Positions 46,772-59,000 of a stretch of 64,000 nt of DNA are shown here, in pieces. The notes under the pieces were generated by a model. That model was not told where the DNA came from. It made no database searches and worked only from the letters and a program-made list of their open reading frames with translations. Position numbers and translations under genes: made by a program. Source of the stretch: Asterias amurensis (Eukaryota > Echinodermata > Asteroidea > Forcipulatida > Asteriidae). How positions within the stretch are numbered: the first letter of the stretch is position 1; the number at the start of each line of letters is the position of its first letter. The DNA lies in the NCBI RefSeq assembly GCF_032118995.1, contig NC_092666.1, positions 12,040,501 through 12,104,500 of the forward strand, in the 5' to 3' direction.

Positions 46772-47082
46772 CTTGGTTTTGAAGTGTTACAGACGGCTGT
46801 TGCATTCAATAATTTACTTTATCTACGCGTGACGACATTTCCGACCCTTTCATTCAACGCGGTTGCAGGTGTAAGAAACGCGCGAATAAAACAGCCGTTG
46901 TACATTCCTTGTCAACACTACAGACTAAATCTTCGCAACGAACGCTTTTGACTTTCCAGTATGCCGGCTAAATCAATCGTTTTAATAAGATTTTTAGATC
47001 ATTAAGTTTGATGCATGTACGTTTATCACTATCTGATGGTTAAGTAGAAGTTGTAGGCACATTTTTGTTTTATTTCTTTGAG
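46772..47082. promoter_or_regulatory. Bidirectional promoter region MRPL40/CCDC191
   Basis: Only 311 bp separate the start codons of two divergent genes. The stretch is richer in CpG than its surroundings (ACGCGTGACGACA, AACGCGGTTGCAGG, AACGCGCGAATAAAACA) and includes GTGACGACATTTCCGACCC (ETS-like TTCC core). AAGATGGCGACC overlaps the MRPL40 start. No TATA box is evident. Start sites are not determined. Confidence 0.65.
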
Positions 47083-50000
47083 ATGGCGAGTCGAAATCCA
47101 GACTTATATCGCTGGAAAAGGTGGTCGAAAGAAACTCCATCATCAACCAGCACATCAACACATTTGAACACAAGCAAGGTATTGTTGATAATATATTTTC
47201 GTTTTTACTCATCAGCATGTTCAGCAGCCGACATGGAGTTCTTATTTTTAGGATTCAAAATTTGGGGGAATCCACAGAATACGGGAATTGTGTAATCTGT
47301 TATTGTCCAGAATTGTTTTTACAAGATCTTAATCAAAATGCGAAGAATTTTAAATTAAATTTAAATTTGAAATAAACGTTAATAAAAATTTAGCATTAAT
47401 GGATGACCTTGTTGTAAAGTACTGTATGTATCGTAGCCCACCTTGTTGAGCTGTTGATGACTCTCTTTTAACACATGAGACTCATCACTGTCGCCATTAC
47501 TGATGAGACCGATGTTAAAAGGGAGCCATAAGGAGCCATAGGGAGCTCAATAAGGAAGGTGGGCTAGTTGTATTGTTACTATCTGGTAATGGTGTAGAGA
47601 CGATTGTGGCTACATCTACTTCTACTTCGGTACTTGGCATAGTCCTTCAGTCAGGATATAAACGCCAAAGATAGCTGCTTGTGTGCGGTGCCAAGTGTTG
47701 CAGGTGCGTTTTATTGTACAAGGTGCAAGTAAAAAGTTGGGAGGTAGCTAAATGATTGCTCCAACCGCCCCCTTAAAAGCCCCGATGGATTGGAGCTCGA
47801 GGATCTGGCTGGGGAGAGCATTCCACCACAAGACTGTTCGTGGAAAAAACGAATGTTTGTAGAGCTGGAGACGTGCTGGGATGGTTTGGTATTTACATTT
47901 ATGGTAGGATCGAGTACTGCTTGGGATCATGGGTAATGAGGTATTGGGTTGGATTGATGGCTACTAGCTGATAGTGGATCTTGTACATCAAGGAGATACT
48001 AGCAGCCTGTCTGCGTTTTTCAAGAGAGTCCCATTGAAGATCATCTATCATTTTGGCTATATATGGATGATTGTGTCTATCGCATTTTATTAGATAATTG
48101 TTCAAACTACGGTTTCGCTTTTTGTTTTTGAAATTTATATATCAGTGTGTTCGAGTAAAATGTAGACACTAAATTAGAGTTATTGCAATCAATTTCCCTA
48201 CTAAATTAAACACTTGATATTTGTGTTGTAGGCCCTAATAGTAATAAACCTGTTATTTTGTATTCAGACGAAAAGCCAAGGTTGTACAATAGTTTTTCAA
48301 TCAAACTGTAATATTTATCCCTTTTGTTTTATTTTATGTTCATGTGTTTGGAAAAAATGTGATGTGGTTATCAGGATCACTACAATATTTTAATTATCAT
48401 TTTGTTTCATTTTGTAAATTCAGAAGAAAAGCCAAAGGCCTGCAACTGACGATATTCAGGGTTGGATTAAGGTGAGACATTGAGACAAAAGTTCATAAAT
48501 CACAAAAGAGGGGCACTCTTTGAACACTCTTTATTTTTAGTAAATTGTAAAATATAAACTACATTGTATTTGTAATATAAGACAAAGTATCCTTTTTGTT
48601 TTTAATCGTTCAGTTGTTTCAATTCTATATAAATGTACATTATTACAATAAAACAAACATGCATTTTAAAAGGTGGTAGCGTTTTTGAGATTGCATCGAA
48701 AATCTGCAGTGGTTATGACGGTGCAGGGAAGAATAATCTGTATTAGTGGAATACACAAACTGAGAATGAAACATTTTTCAGATTTGAATTTTTGTAATCC
48801 CTTATATTACATATTATAAAACCACATTCCTTAGAAGGAAATAATTTCTCAAAATAATATACATTACCAACAGCTCAGTTGCAGTGTTTTTTACCAAGTT
48901 AGTTGTTATGGTAATCAACTTTTGGAATAACTACCATGTAAGGTTTTTTTCCTCTGTTTAAAACTTGCAAATTCTTTCAATTTTGAAATCATCTTTTGAT
49001 CCATTTTCTAGAAAGTGGAAAAAGCATCGGACCGAGCAGCTGCATTGACCTTTGGCCCTAGACCCAGTCACCATGGTGATTATTCAACAGCCAATGGGTA
49101 CAGAGGAGCTGCTGCAACTTTAGAGGCTGTACATGATCACGATGAAGCACACTCTGAGGGTACTATTACAATAATTAAGGAAGGTGGATTGCATAGGCCT
49201 AAATAGAAATAAAAAGAATAAACCTTAGAAAAGGGGCAGATACTCAAAAGTATACTATACAACAACAATAGGGAGGTTGATTTGAGCTCAATTGGTCGGA
49301 GTTGCATTATAATAATGAAAGAAAAAACACCCTTGTCACACAAAGTTGTGCGCTTTCAGATGCTTGTTCTCAAAATCAAATTCGTTGACAAACTTCTTCT
49401 TTCTCAAAAACTACGTCACTTCAGAGGGAGCTGTTTCTCACATTGTGTTATACTATCAACCTTTCCCCATTACTCGTTACCAGGTAAGCTTATATGCTAA
49501 TAATTATTTTGAGTAATTACCAATAGTGTTCACTGCCTTTAATAATAATTTCTTCTTCCATAAAGCTCAAGATCTTTTGAACCAGTGGATGGCACAGAAG
49601 TGTGGTTTAGATGACGACGGTGAGGATGATTTGAAGTACTTTGAAGATGACGACATTCAAGACTATGTGGCATCCAAGGAAGCCGAGAAGTCGGACTTGA
49701 GAAGCCAGTGGAATGACATGCTGGCGGAGAATGATCCAGTGGCTATGGACCCTTACAGCCAAGTTACTTCAGAAGGTGTGTTATTCTTGCTTATCAACCT
49801 TGTTCTCACTGGTAGTGCCACATATCGATCCTCATGTCAGTGACCCCCGGAAGTGAGACACTGACCAACGATACTGAATTAAATGTGGAACAAATTGTGT
49901 AATTTGTATTCGAAGGCTTACTTGTTATAAAGATTGTTATAGTAATTAGGCATCCTGTAATTTGTTCATATGTGTTCATAAGTGCTCATATTGAAATTAA

Positions 50001-53000
50001 TGGAAACATTTGAATCTGAGAAAATTCAGTTCATTTTGTCTTGAGGAGTACCCAATGAAAAACAAGCATAATATCCCACAGGGATAGCTAAGTGCTTATT
50101 TCAACAACCCACCCAACGATAAAAAACAAGAATCATGAATCCTTTCTGAGATTTCTTGAGGGTTCGTGTCACGTTCATTCACGAATACTGCGCCCAGAGA
50201 TGCAGTTGTCACCTCCCCAAACATGGATGGAAAACACTGTGACATGCTGCTGTTTTCTCAATAAGCACACACTGAATTCAGTTGAAACTTTCACTTGGGC
50301 TTTTCACTGTATTTTTTTGATAATATTGCCAACAAATCAGCATCATACTGGCAATAACCCTACAATTAAATGAAAATGTATCCGCAATAAATACCACCAT
50401 CATTCTATTTTCTGACAGAACTTTTTCATGAGATAGAAACACGTGATGATAGTCAAGCTGTCCAAAGCATCATAGATGGTCTCTTAAAGAAAGACATTGT
50501 CAAGACGAAATTCAAGAAGGATCTTGGTCTGGAAGGAGAAACAGTGAAGAAGCGAGACCCAAGAACCACGATGGCAGCAAGACAGCTGAAGGTTGGTTCA
50601 TTTTTAGTTTTCTTGTCCTTCCTTGAGGTGCAGGAGAGCACTGGTCTTTTTAGTGTTATTATCTGAAAGGTAGGGTCAAAAAAGAAGATTGTTTTTTTTG
50701 TCAGTGTCATGCTGACTTACAGGCAAAATTAAGACACAATCAAAGTCAGGTCTTACACCGTATGCTTCACAGGGGCAATGAAGGCAAACTGCCTCCATGC
50801 CCCCTGGGGTCGATTTCACAAAGAGTTAGGACTAGTCCTAACTTAGGACTAGTCCTAAGAGATATCAAAAACGTACAGCTAGTCCTAAGTTAGGACTAGT
50901 AACTCGTCCTAACTCAAGATAAGACTAGTCCTAACTCTTTGTGAAATCCACCCCTGGTCATTTCCTTGTTGCTCTCGAAATGCTCCAGTAGAAATTAACA
51001 ATTTCCTCATAGGGTGCCCATTACCAAGGAGAACATGCCTTGGTGCCCTTGCCTTTTCACGTGAAGGCAGGTGCCCGTTAAGATGTATCTAGGCCGTCAG
51101 TAGGTGTTAAAGTTTTATATCTATCATTCAAAATATTGAATGAGTAGGGTAGATGGCCTTAGCTTTCGATCCAAACCTGACCTTCTTCAGAGGGATAAAC
51201 AAGTACAAACAAATACATATCTATTTTAATAGAATAAAGAGAGGGGAAAGGGATTTCAGGGAAGGATCCAGAAAAAAATCAAAGTTTATATTTTAGTAAC
51301 AATTTGTGGATATGAACTAATAGGAGTAAAGTAGTGAGGACAAAGGATGTTTAGTATGAAAGGATGGATTACTGAACCATAAAAGATGTAAATGCATTGT
51401 ATTTATAACAAAACATTGTCATAACTTGAATTACTCCAAAAGGTAAAAGAAAACCGAGAGAAACGACAGCAGACAAGAGAGTCCAAGCTGAGGCAGCAGC
51501 AGCAACACAAGGATGCCCAGTCTCAGGCTCATCAGATAGTCATGAAAGAGGAGCGCACTAAGGAGATGCAGAGGCAACGAGAGGAGGCCCTCGTGCAGCA
51601 GGAGATGGCCAGGTTGCGGAAGGAGATGCAAGATCAGAGACTTCAAGAGGAGGCAGCGAGACAGAGGTGAGTGTATTTTTTAGCCGATAGGTTTTGGTGT
51701 TTGATATTCATAAATCCTTTGATTCTAGGACCGTAGTGGATTTGTGTATAGCATGGAGTAAAGAGTTCTAAATAGGGCATAAAAATCACAGTGCATGATA
51801 TTGAAAGATACTTCTAGCAAACCCTTCTGTTAAAGACAGTGTACACTATTGGTAATTGTCAAAGATCAGTCTTCTCACTTGGTGTATCTCAACATTTGCA
51901 TAAAATAACAAACCTGTGAAAATTTGAGCTTGATCGGTTGTCGGCCCTGCAAGATAACTATGAAAGAAAAAACACCATTGTCACTCGAAGTTGTGTGCGT
52001 TTAGATGGTTGATTTCAAGATCTCAAGTTCTAAACTTGAGGTCTCGAAATCAAATTCGTGGAAAATTACTCCTTTCTCCAAAACTAGGTCACTTCAGAGG
52101 GAGCTGTTTCTCACAATGTTTTTTACCACCAACCTCTCCCCATTTCTCGTTACAAAGTAAGGTTTTATGCCAATAATTATTTTGAGTAATTACCAATAGT
52201 GTCCACTGGCTTTAAGTCTCGACACTCATGGGGTGACAGGTCTTTTTCTTCAGCTGCGTCACGCATCTGGAACTCTCTGCCACGTAATCTGAGATCTTGT
52301 CTTTGTACCACAACATTCAAATCTCTTCTCAAAACTTATCTAATGTCACAGATTTTCAAGGACTGATTTATTATTATTATTATTATCATTACTATTACTA
52401 TTACTATTACTATTGCTATTGCTATTGCTATTGCTATTGCTATTGCTATTGCTATTGCTATTGCTATTGCTATTGCTATTGCTATTGCTATTGCTATTGC
52501 TATTGCTATTGCTATTGCTATTGCTATTGCTATTGCTATTGCTATTGCTATTGCTATTGCTATTGCTATTGCTATTGCTATTGCTATTGCTATTGCTATT
52601 GCTATTGCTATTGCTATTGCTATTGCTATTGCTATTGCTATTGCTATTGCTATTGCTATTGCTATTGCTATTGCTATTGCTATTGCTATTGCTATTGCTA
52701 TTGCTATTGCTATTGCTATTGCTATTGCTATTGCTATTGCTATTGCTATTGCTATTGCTATTGCTATTGCTATTGCTATTGCTATTGCTATTGCTATTGC
52801 TATTGCTATTGCTATTGCTATTGCTATTGCTATTGCTATTGCTATTGCTATTGCTATTGCTATTGCTATTGCTATTGCTATTGCTATTGCTATTGCTATT
52901 GCTATTGCTATTGCTATTGCTATTGCTATTGCTATTGCTATTGCTATTGCTATTGCTATTGCTATTGCTATTGCTATTGCTATTGCTATTGCTATTGCTA

Positions 53001-56000
53001 TTGCTATTGCTATTGCTATTGCTATTGCTATTGCTATTGCTATTGCTATTGCTATTGCTATTGCTATTGCTATTGCTATTGCTATTGCTATTGCTATTGC
53101 TATTGCTATTGCTATTGCTATTGCTATTGCTATTGCTATTGCTATTGCTATTGCTATTGCTATTGCTATTGCTATTGCTATTGCTATTGCTATTGCTATT
53201 GCTATTGCTATTGCTATTGCTATTGCTATTGCTATTGCTATTGCTATTGCTATTGCTATTGCTATTGCTATTGCTATTGCTATTGCTATTGCTATTACTA
53301 TTACTATTATTATTATTATTATTATTATCTCAAAGCAATCAAATTGAAATACAACTGTGAGTTTTACAATTATTCCATTGACAAGCAAAGCCGTTGTTTT
53401 AATTTCATCCAGAGAAAGAGAACGAGAGGCGAGACAGAAGGAGGATCAGAGAAAAGAAGAGGCTAAGAGACGCCAAGAGGAATTACAGAATAGGTTGGAA
53501 GCAGACTCAATGATTGAGGATGAAAGAAGAGAGATGAGGAAACGACTGGAAGAGCTACGAGCAGTCAAAGCAGCCCAAGATCTTAAGGTTAACAAATTTT
53601 ACAGATTTACAATAATAATAACCCAAAATATGACATGCAATTGTTAGCTATGCAGGTAAGCGAGTGTGGAATGAACACATACATGAGTTAAACTCAATAA
53701 AAATTGTTTACTTATTTGAAAGAAAACCCCAAAAGATTCTTAAAAGTTTTATAGTTGTGATTTGGGGCATCGATGGTGAGGTATCAATGTATGTTCAGGG
53801 CTGTATGCTTCGTTTTTGAAAGGGCAAGGGCACCAAGGCATTTTCTCCTTGGCACAGGGCACCCTATGAGGAAATTGTAAATTTCTACTGGAGCATTTCA
53901 AGGGCACCAAGGCAATGACAAGGGGCAACGGAGGCAATCGCCTCCGTTGCCTCCGTGAAGTATCAGGCCTGTATGTTTGGTATGCAGTAACACCATTGTG
54001 TGTATATTTGAAGTTAAGAAAGACTTTGGGAATGAAGCATTTTTCGGGCATCTGAAACCACACAAAATTGTGCATCAAGGGTTTGTATTCTTGTTACTTC
54101 ATAAAACTTTGTGCATTTTTTGGGATACACCAAGTGAGAATACTGGTCTTTGACAGTTGTTACCAAAGGTGACGAAATTGATATTTGATCTTTTGATCAT
54201 CTGTGTTTTTCAGTGTCTTGAAAAAGGCATTTCCGTGCTTGGTACCAGACTTCAATCCTTATTCCTTTCTTAGGTATCTGAAAGCACAAAATTGTGCAAA
54301 AAGGGTGTTTGTTCTTGTTATTTTGTGCGTATTTTGGGATACACCAAGTGAGAAAACTGGTCTTTGACAATTACCAAACTTGTCCAGTGTCTTTAATCTT
54401 TTGACTTTCTTTGTTACAGTGTCTTCAAAGGCATTTCCATGCCTGGTACCAGACGGTCATGACCAAGCGGTTAGCTCTAGGGAAGGCTAGGGCTGTATGT
54501 GACTGGAGGACACTGCTGAGAGCATGGAATGCCTGGCGAGCCTTCGTCAGGGCTAGTCAGGCCGACAGGGAAACCAGAGAGATTGAGCAGAGTTTTAAAG
54601 ACGTTCATAGGTGAGTGTTTTAATCCTGTACCTAACTCACACAGGGGTTTCCCTTACCTTTTCTTTTTAAATTGCCCGCCAGGCGAATCAACCAAAATGT
54701 TTGATCCCCCCATTTATTGTGAAAAGTAACAATAATTTGACACGCCTGGCTGGCTAGTGAAGGAAGGGTTTTGACTCGCCTGTCGCTAATTTCACTTTGA
54801 CTCACTCGCCGCATTTGGCGACCACTTATTTCAAACCATGTAGGGTCGTTGGAACTTAGAGGTGTTCAAATATAGAGCTGTCGCCATCCTGTAAATTACC
54901 TACTCATTGTGAATCAATTCCATGATCACAAGAAATATCTCAGCAAAAAAAAAAATTTAAAATGGTATAATCTTCGTGCCAGGAAATAAAGACCACACTA
55001 AAAGGCAAAGTATACCTTTATTTTTTCAAATTGTTTGATTGTTTAACTCCAAAATAATGTAGATACAATAAATCTAAAATCTGAAAAATTCATTAGTCAC
55101 TCTTTAAAACGAAAAGGCTGTTGTGATCTGCTTACCACTGGGTCAAATTTCATTTAGCAAAATTAGACAGGGTACCAGTTGCAGATGGTATGTAACCCAA
55201 AATTATTATTATTAACTATTAATCATTTGTACAGGAAAAATCAAATGGCGATAGTTCACAATCGCAAACGAATCTTGAAGAAATACTTGTTGGATTGGAA
55301 ACTATGGTTACAAAAAGAGCACCTCAGCAAAGACCTGGAGCAGCAACAGAATAAAACAAAATCCAAGATGGCTGCCTTTTTGGAGGCAGCCGCTTCTGGA
55401 AAGCTTTGGACCAATAGGGAGGAAGAAGAAGAAGCCTGTAGGGACAAGAGTGGAAGAAAGGAGACTTCTGATAGGCCGGACTCAGTTGCCCAGAAAGTGG
55501 TTGGTATTTGCCAATTTATTTAATTCCCTTAACATTCTGTCATTTACGTTATAAATAACACTCAAATAAATTAGGCATAGAAAATCTCGTGGGTCGTATA
55601 AAACAAATTATAACAACTTCAAAACCTGTCTTAATCTTTGTTTAGGTACCATGAGCACTCTGTTGGTGGATACTTGTGCTATAATTTCCATGTCACAGAA
55701 GGCAATTTACATGCAACCAGTTCCAGTCAATTTCCAGACAGAAAAGGCAATCAAATTTCAACGTTCACATATTTTGCTTGGTGATTGTAAGGCATTGTTA
55801 CAAAAATAATTCATGTGCTACTAGAGTGATCCTACTATTCATATTTATATTTATAGTTACTCTTAAAGTGATCCTATCGCTTGTACTGCAGTTGGTTGGC
55901 TCCAAGTTGCCTACAAAAGTTTCCTTATGTGACAAGGTCCCAAAACCACATGGGAAACTGACTGGGTAAATTTTTTAATGGTTTTAGGGGTTGAACAAAG

Positions 56001-59000
56001 GATTGACCAGAGTGGGATTCGATTCCACGACCTCCGGATTAACATTAAAAGTATGAAGTAAAAAGTTACTCATGGTGTTTGTGTTTCACTTTGACACAGG
56101 ATGACATGTTTGGAGTCCAGAGACAACCCAGTGGGAATATTACCTCTGGTGCTAGCTCAACCCGCAGTGACACTTCCAGCGTCTCTGGCACACCGAAGAG
56201 CAAGCGCCACCACACCTCAGCAGGCCCTACCAAGCCCAAACATGCCTGGCAAGTCACCCGTAAACATGTCAACTTGCCTATCGAGGAAATGCTGACAGTC
56301 GGTGACGAAGACGCGGAGCAGCCCAACCGCAATCAGAACAATGCTATCTCAGACAAGGATTCGGAGAGTGGAGTAAACATCGCCACCGGTGGTAAACGCA
56401 ATATCAACTACAAAACGAATTCGTTCGAGCATCGCTACGCTGCGCAGCAACGCATTCTGCACGAGCAGCAGTATCAGTTGAGGGAGCAGAAACGCTTGAT
56501 CGAAGATCTGCAGACGGCGCAACGGCAGCAGTTACTTAAGATGCAGATTGGAGTACCAGCTAAAGATGGTTCCCTTGAGGTGGTGGATATTCCAGACAGT
56601 CTGCTCAGCACAGAGAGGTAAAGAATGTTTAAAACCAGCTCGTAATGTGGCCACAAGTGTGAAAAAAGCCTTGGGAGCAATATAAACTGTTGCTCAGTTT
56701 GTACACTGAGAAACAATAAAAGGGATGTTATTGGCCCTATGACCAGGGCACTAATGATAAGCGCATTGATACGGTTATTGTGAAATGCGCTATATAATAG
56801 TTTTTATTATTTTAAAAAAATGTTCAAAGGTAATAAGGGTATTCATGAGAATAAGCATCTAAATTACTGTATCCTACATTTACATATTATTATAATACAC
56901 TTGTTGAACACAATTAAATGGATTATCACAATTACTTGTTTATACTTTTGTTGATACTCTGTTGATTTACAGAACGCAGCCAGAGGTCGACACCCCATCA
57001 TCAACTGCTCGTTCAGATCATAGTGATTCAAGTTCAGTCAGTGATCAATCCAAGAACAAGCCAACTTCAAGGCCTCAACTCCTTAAAGGTAAAGATCTAT
57101 CCAATGCTTGACAACATTTTAGCACTAGTGTGGCAGTTGGGTACTTTTCAGTTGAGTAGTTGACCGAGTAGTAGTAGACTGGCGTGTCATGGCCGAGAGG
57201 ATAAGAGCACCGCACTCAAGCTCTGGTGCTTCTTATCAGCAGAGTGAGGGTTTGAGTCTTGGTCGTGAGTCTTGAGTCTTGGTCGTGTTCAAAATGCATC
57301 CTATGCATGTAATGTAAAGCCGTTGGTCCCGAGTGTTGTGTAATGCACATAAAAAGGAACCCAGTGTACTTATCGTAAAGAGAAGGGGTTCGATTCAATA
57401 TTCCTTGTTTGATTGGCAGCATATTGCACCATAGCACCTTGTTAACCATTTACTTGGTGCTATGAACAAGAATTGGTCTCGTACTTAAAAGCACCGGACA
57501 CCTTTGGTAATTGTCAAAGACCAGTCTTCTCACTTGGCGTATCTCAACATATGCATAAAATAACTAAACCTGTAAAAATTTGAACTCAATTGGTTGTCAA
57601 AGTTGCGAGAGAATAACGGAAGAAAAAACACCTTTATCACACAAGTTGTGTGCTTTTAGTTGCTTGAATTTGAGACCGTAGCTGAGGTGTCAAATTCAGT
57701 TCAAATAATTTTAGTGAGAAATTAGTTCTTTCTCAAAAACTATGTTCCTTCAGAGGGGGCTGTTTCTCACAATGTTTTATGCTATCAACAGCTCTCCATT
57801 GCGTGTACCAAGTAAGTTTTTATGCTAAAATTTACTTTGAGTAATTACCAATAGTGTCCAGCGCGTGAAGAGCAGGGCCAGATATTCAGTTGTCAGACAG
57901 TTGAGAGGTTCTAATGTATGCATTTTTTTGTTTTTCGCTCATTCAGGAATGAAAGAAAGAGAAGAATCAAGGTTGAAGATGAAGGCAGAGAGAGAAGAGA
58001 GACATCGCAAGAAGGAACAAGAAAAACTGGTATGTTCAGTTCCAATTTATCATCTTCAAAATATTTTCATTATTAAAATGTAAATTTTATTTGTTTTTTG
58101 TTTGTGTAAAACACTATAGTATTTTCCCTGGTTAATTAAAGCAAATCTGTAGATTTTATCATCTTAGTGTGTTGATTCATTGTGCAAATAACCTCTGAAG
58201 TTGTTGTTGTTGTTGTTTACTTTAAGGCTGAGATCAAAGCCAAGGAAGAGAAGCAAAGGGAGGAAGATGAAGCAGAGAAGAGAGCCAAGATTGAGAAGAG
58301 AAAAGAAGAGAAAAGACTTATCAAGCAGGTGATGTATAAATAATGAACTCTTTATTAAAAAGCCCTACGCTTCAAAAAGGCACTCTGTTTCAGTTAGTTG
58401 TGCAGACATTTTTCAATGGTCAAAACAGCTTCAAAAGGCAGTCATTTATGAGCATGTGGCAATGATTATTCAGTCGATGAATTTGGCAGTGGATACTATT
58501 GGTAATTTCTCAAAATAATTATTAGCATAAAACCTTCCTTGGTGTCGAGTAATGGGGAGAGGTTGATGGTATAAAACATGGTGAAAAACAGCACCCTCTG
58601 AAGTGCCATAGTTTGAGAAAGAAGTAATTTTCCACGAATTTGATTTCGAGACCTCAGATTTAGAACTTGAGGTCTCAAAATCAACCATCTCAACGCACAC
58701 AACTTCTTGTGACAAGGGTGTTTTCTTCTTTCATTATTATCTCGCAACTTTGATGACCGATTGAGCTCAAATTTTCACAGGTTAGTTATTTTATGCATAT
58801 TTTGAGATACACCAACTGTGAAGGCTAGTCTTTGACAATTACCAATAGTGTCCACTGCCTTTAAGGCCTGAAGTTAAACTTCAGTCTAGAATGGGGCAGG
58901 CACAATAACTTTCCTCTGATATCACTACTATGTGACATTTTTGATTTGTATTGGAACTTTGCTAAGGGCACCACAGCAAAAGAACAGAGCACCATGGAAA

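Noticed and set aside
38985-51200. Penelope-like or other retroelement ends from CGTTTCGACCCTAGCAGAG-type blocks at 38985 and 51150
   Set aside because: Only short fragments without coding sequence or terminal structure; the family cannot be determined.
52297-53466. Very long open frames on both strands (poly-Leu, Tyr-Cys and Ile-Ala repeats)
   Set aside because: They are translations of the (TATTGC)n array, open because a six-base unit without stop words cannot close a frame.
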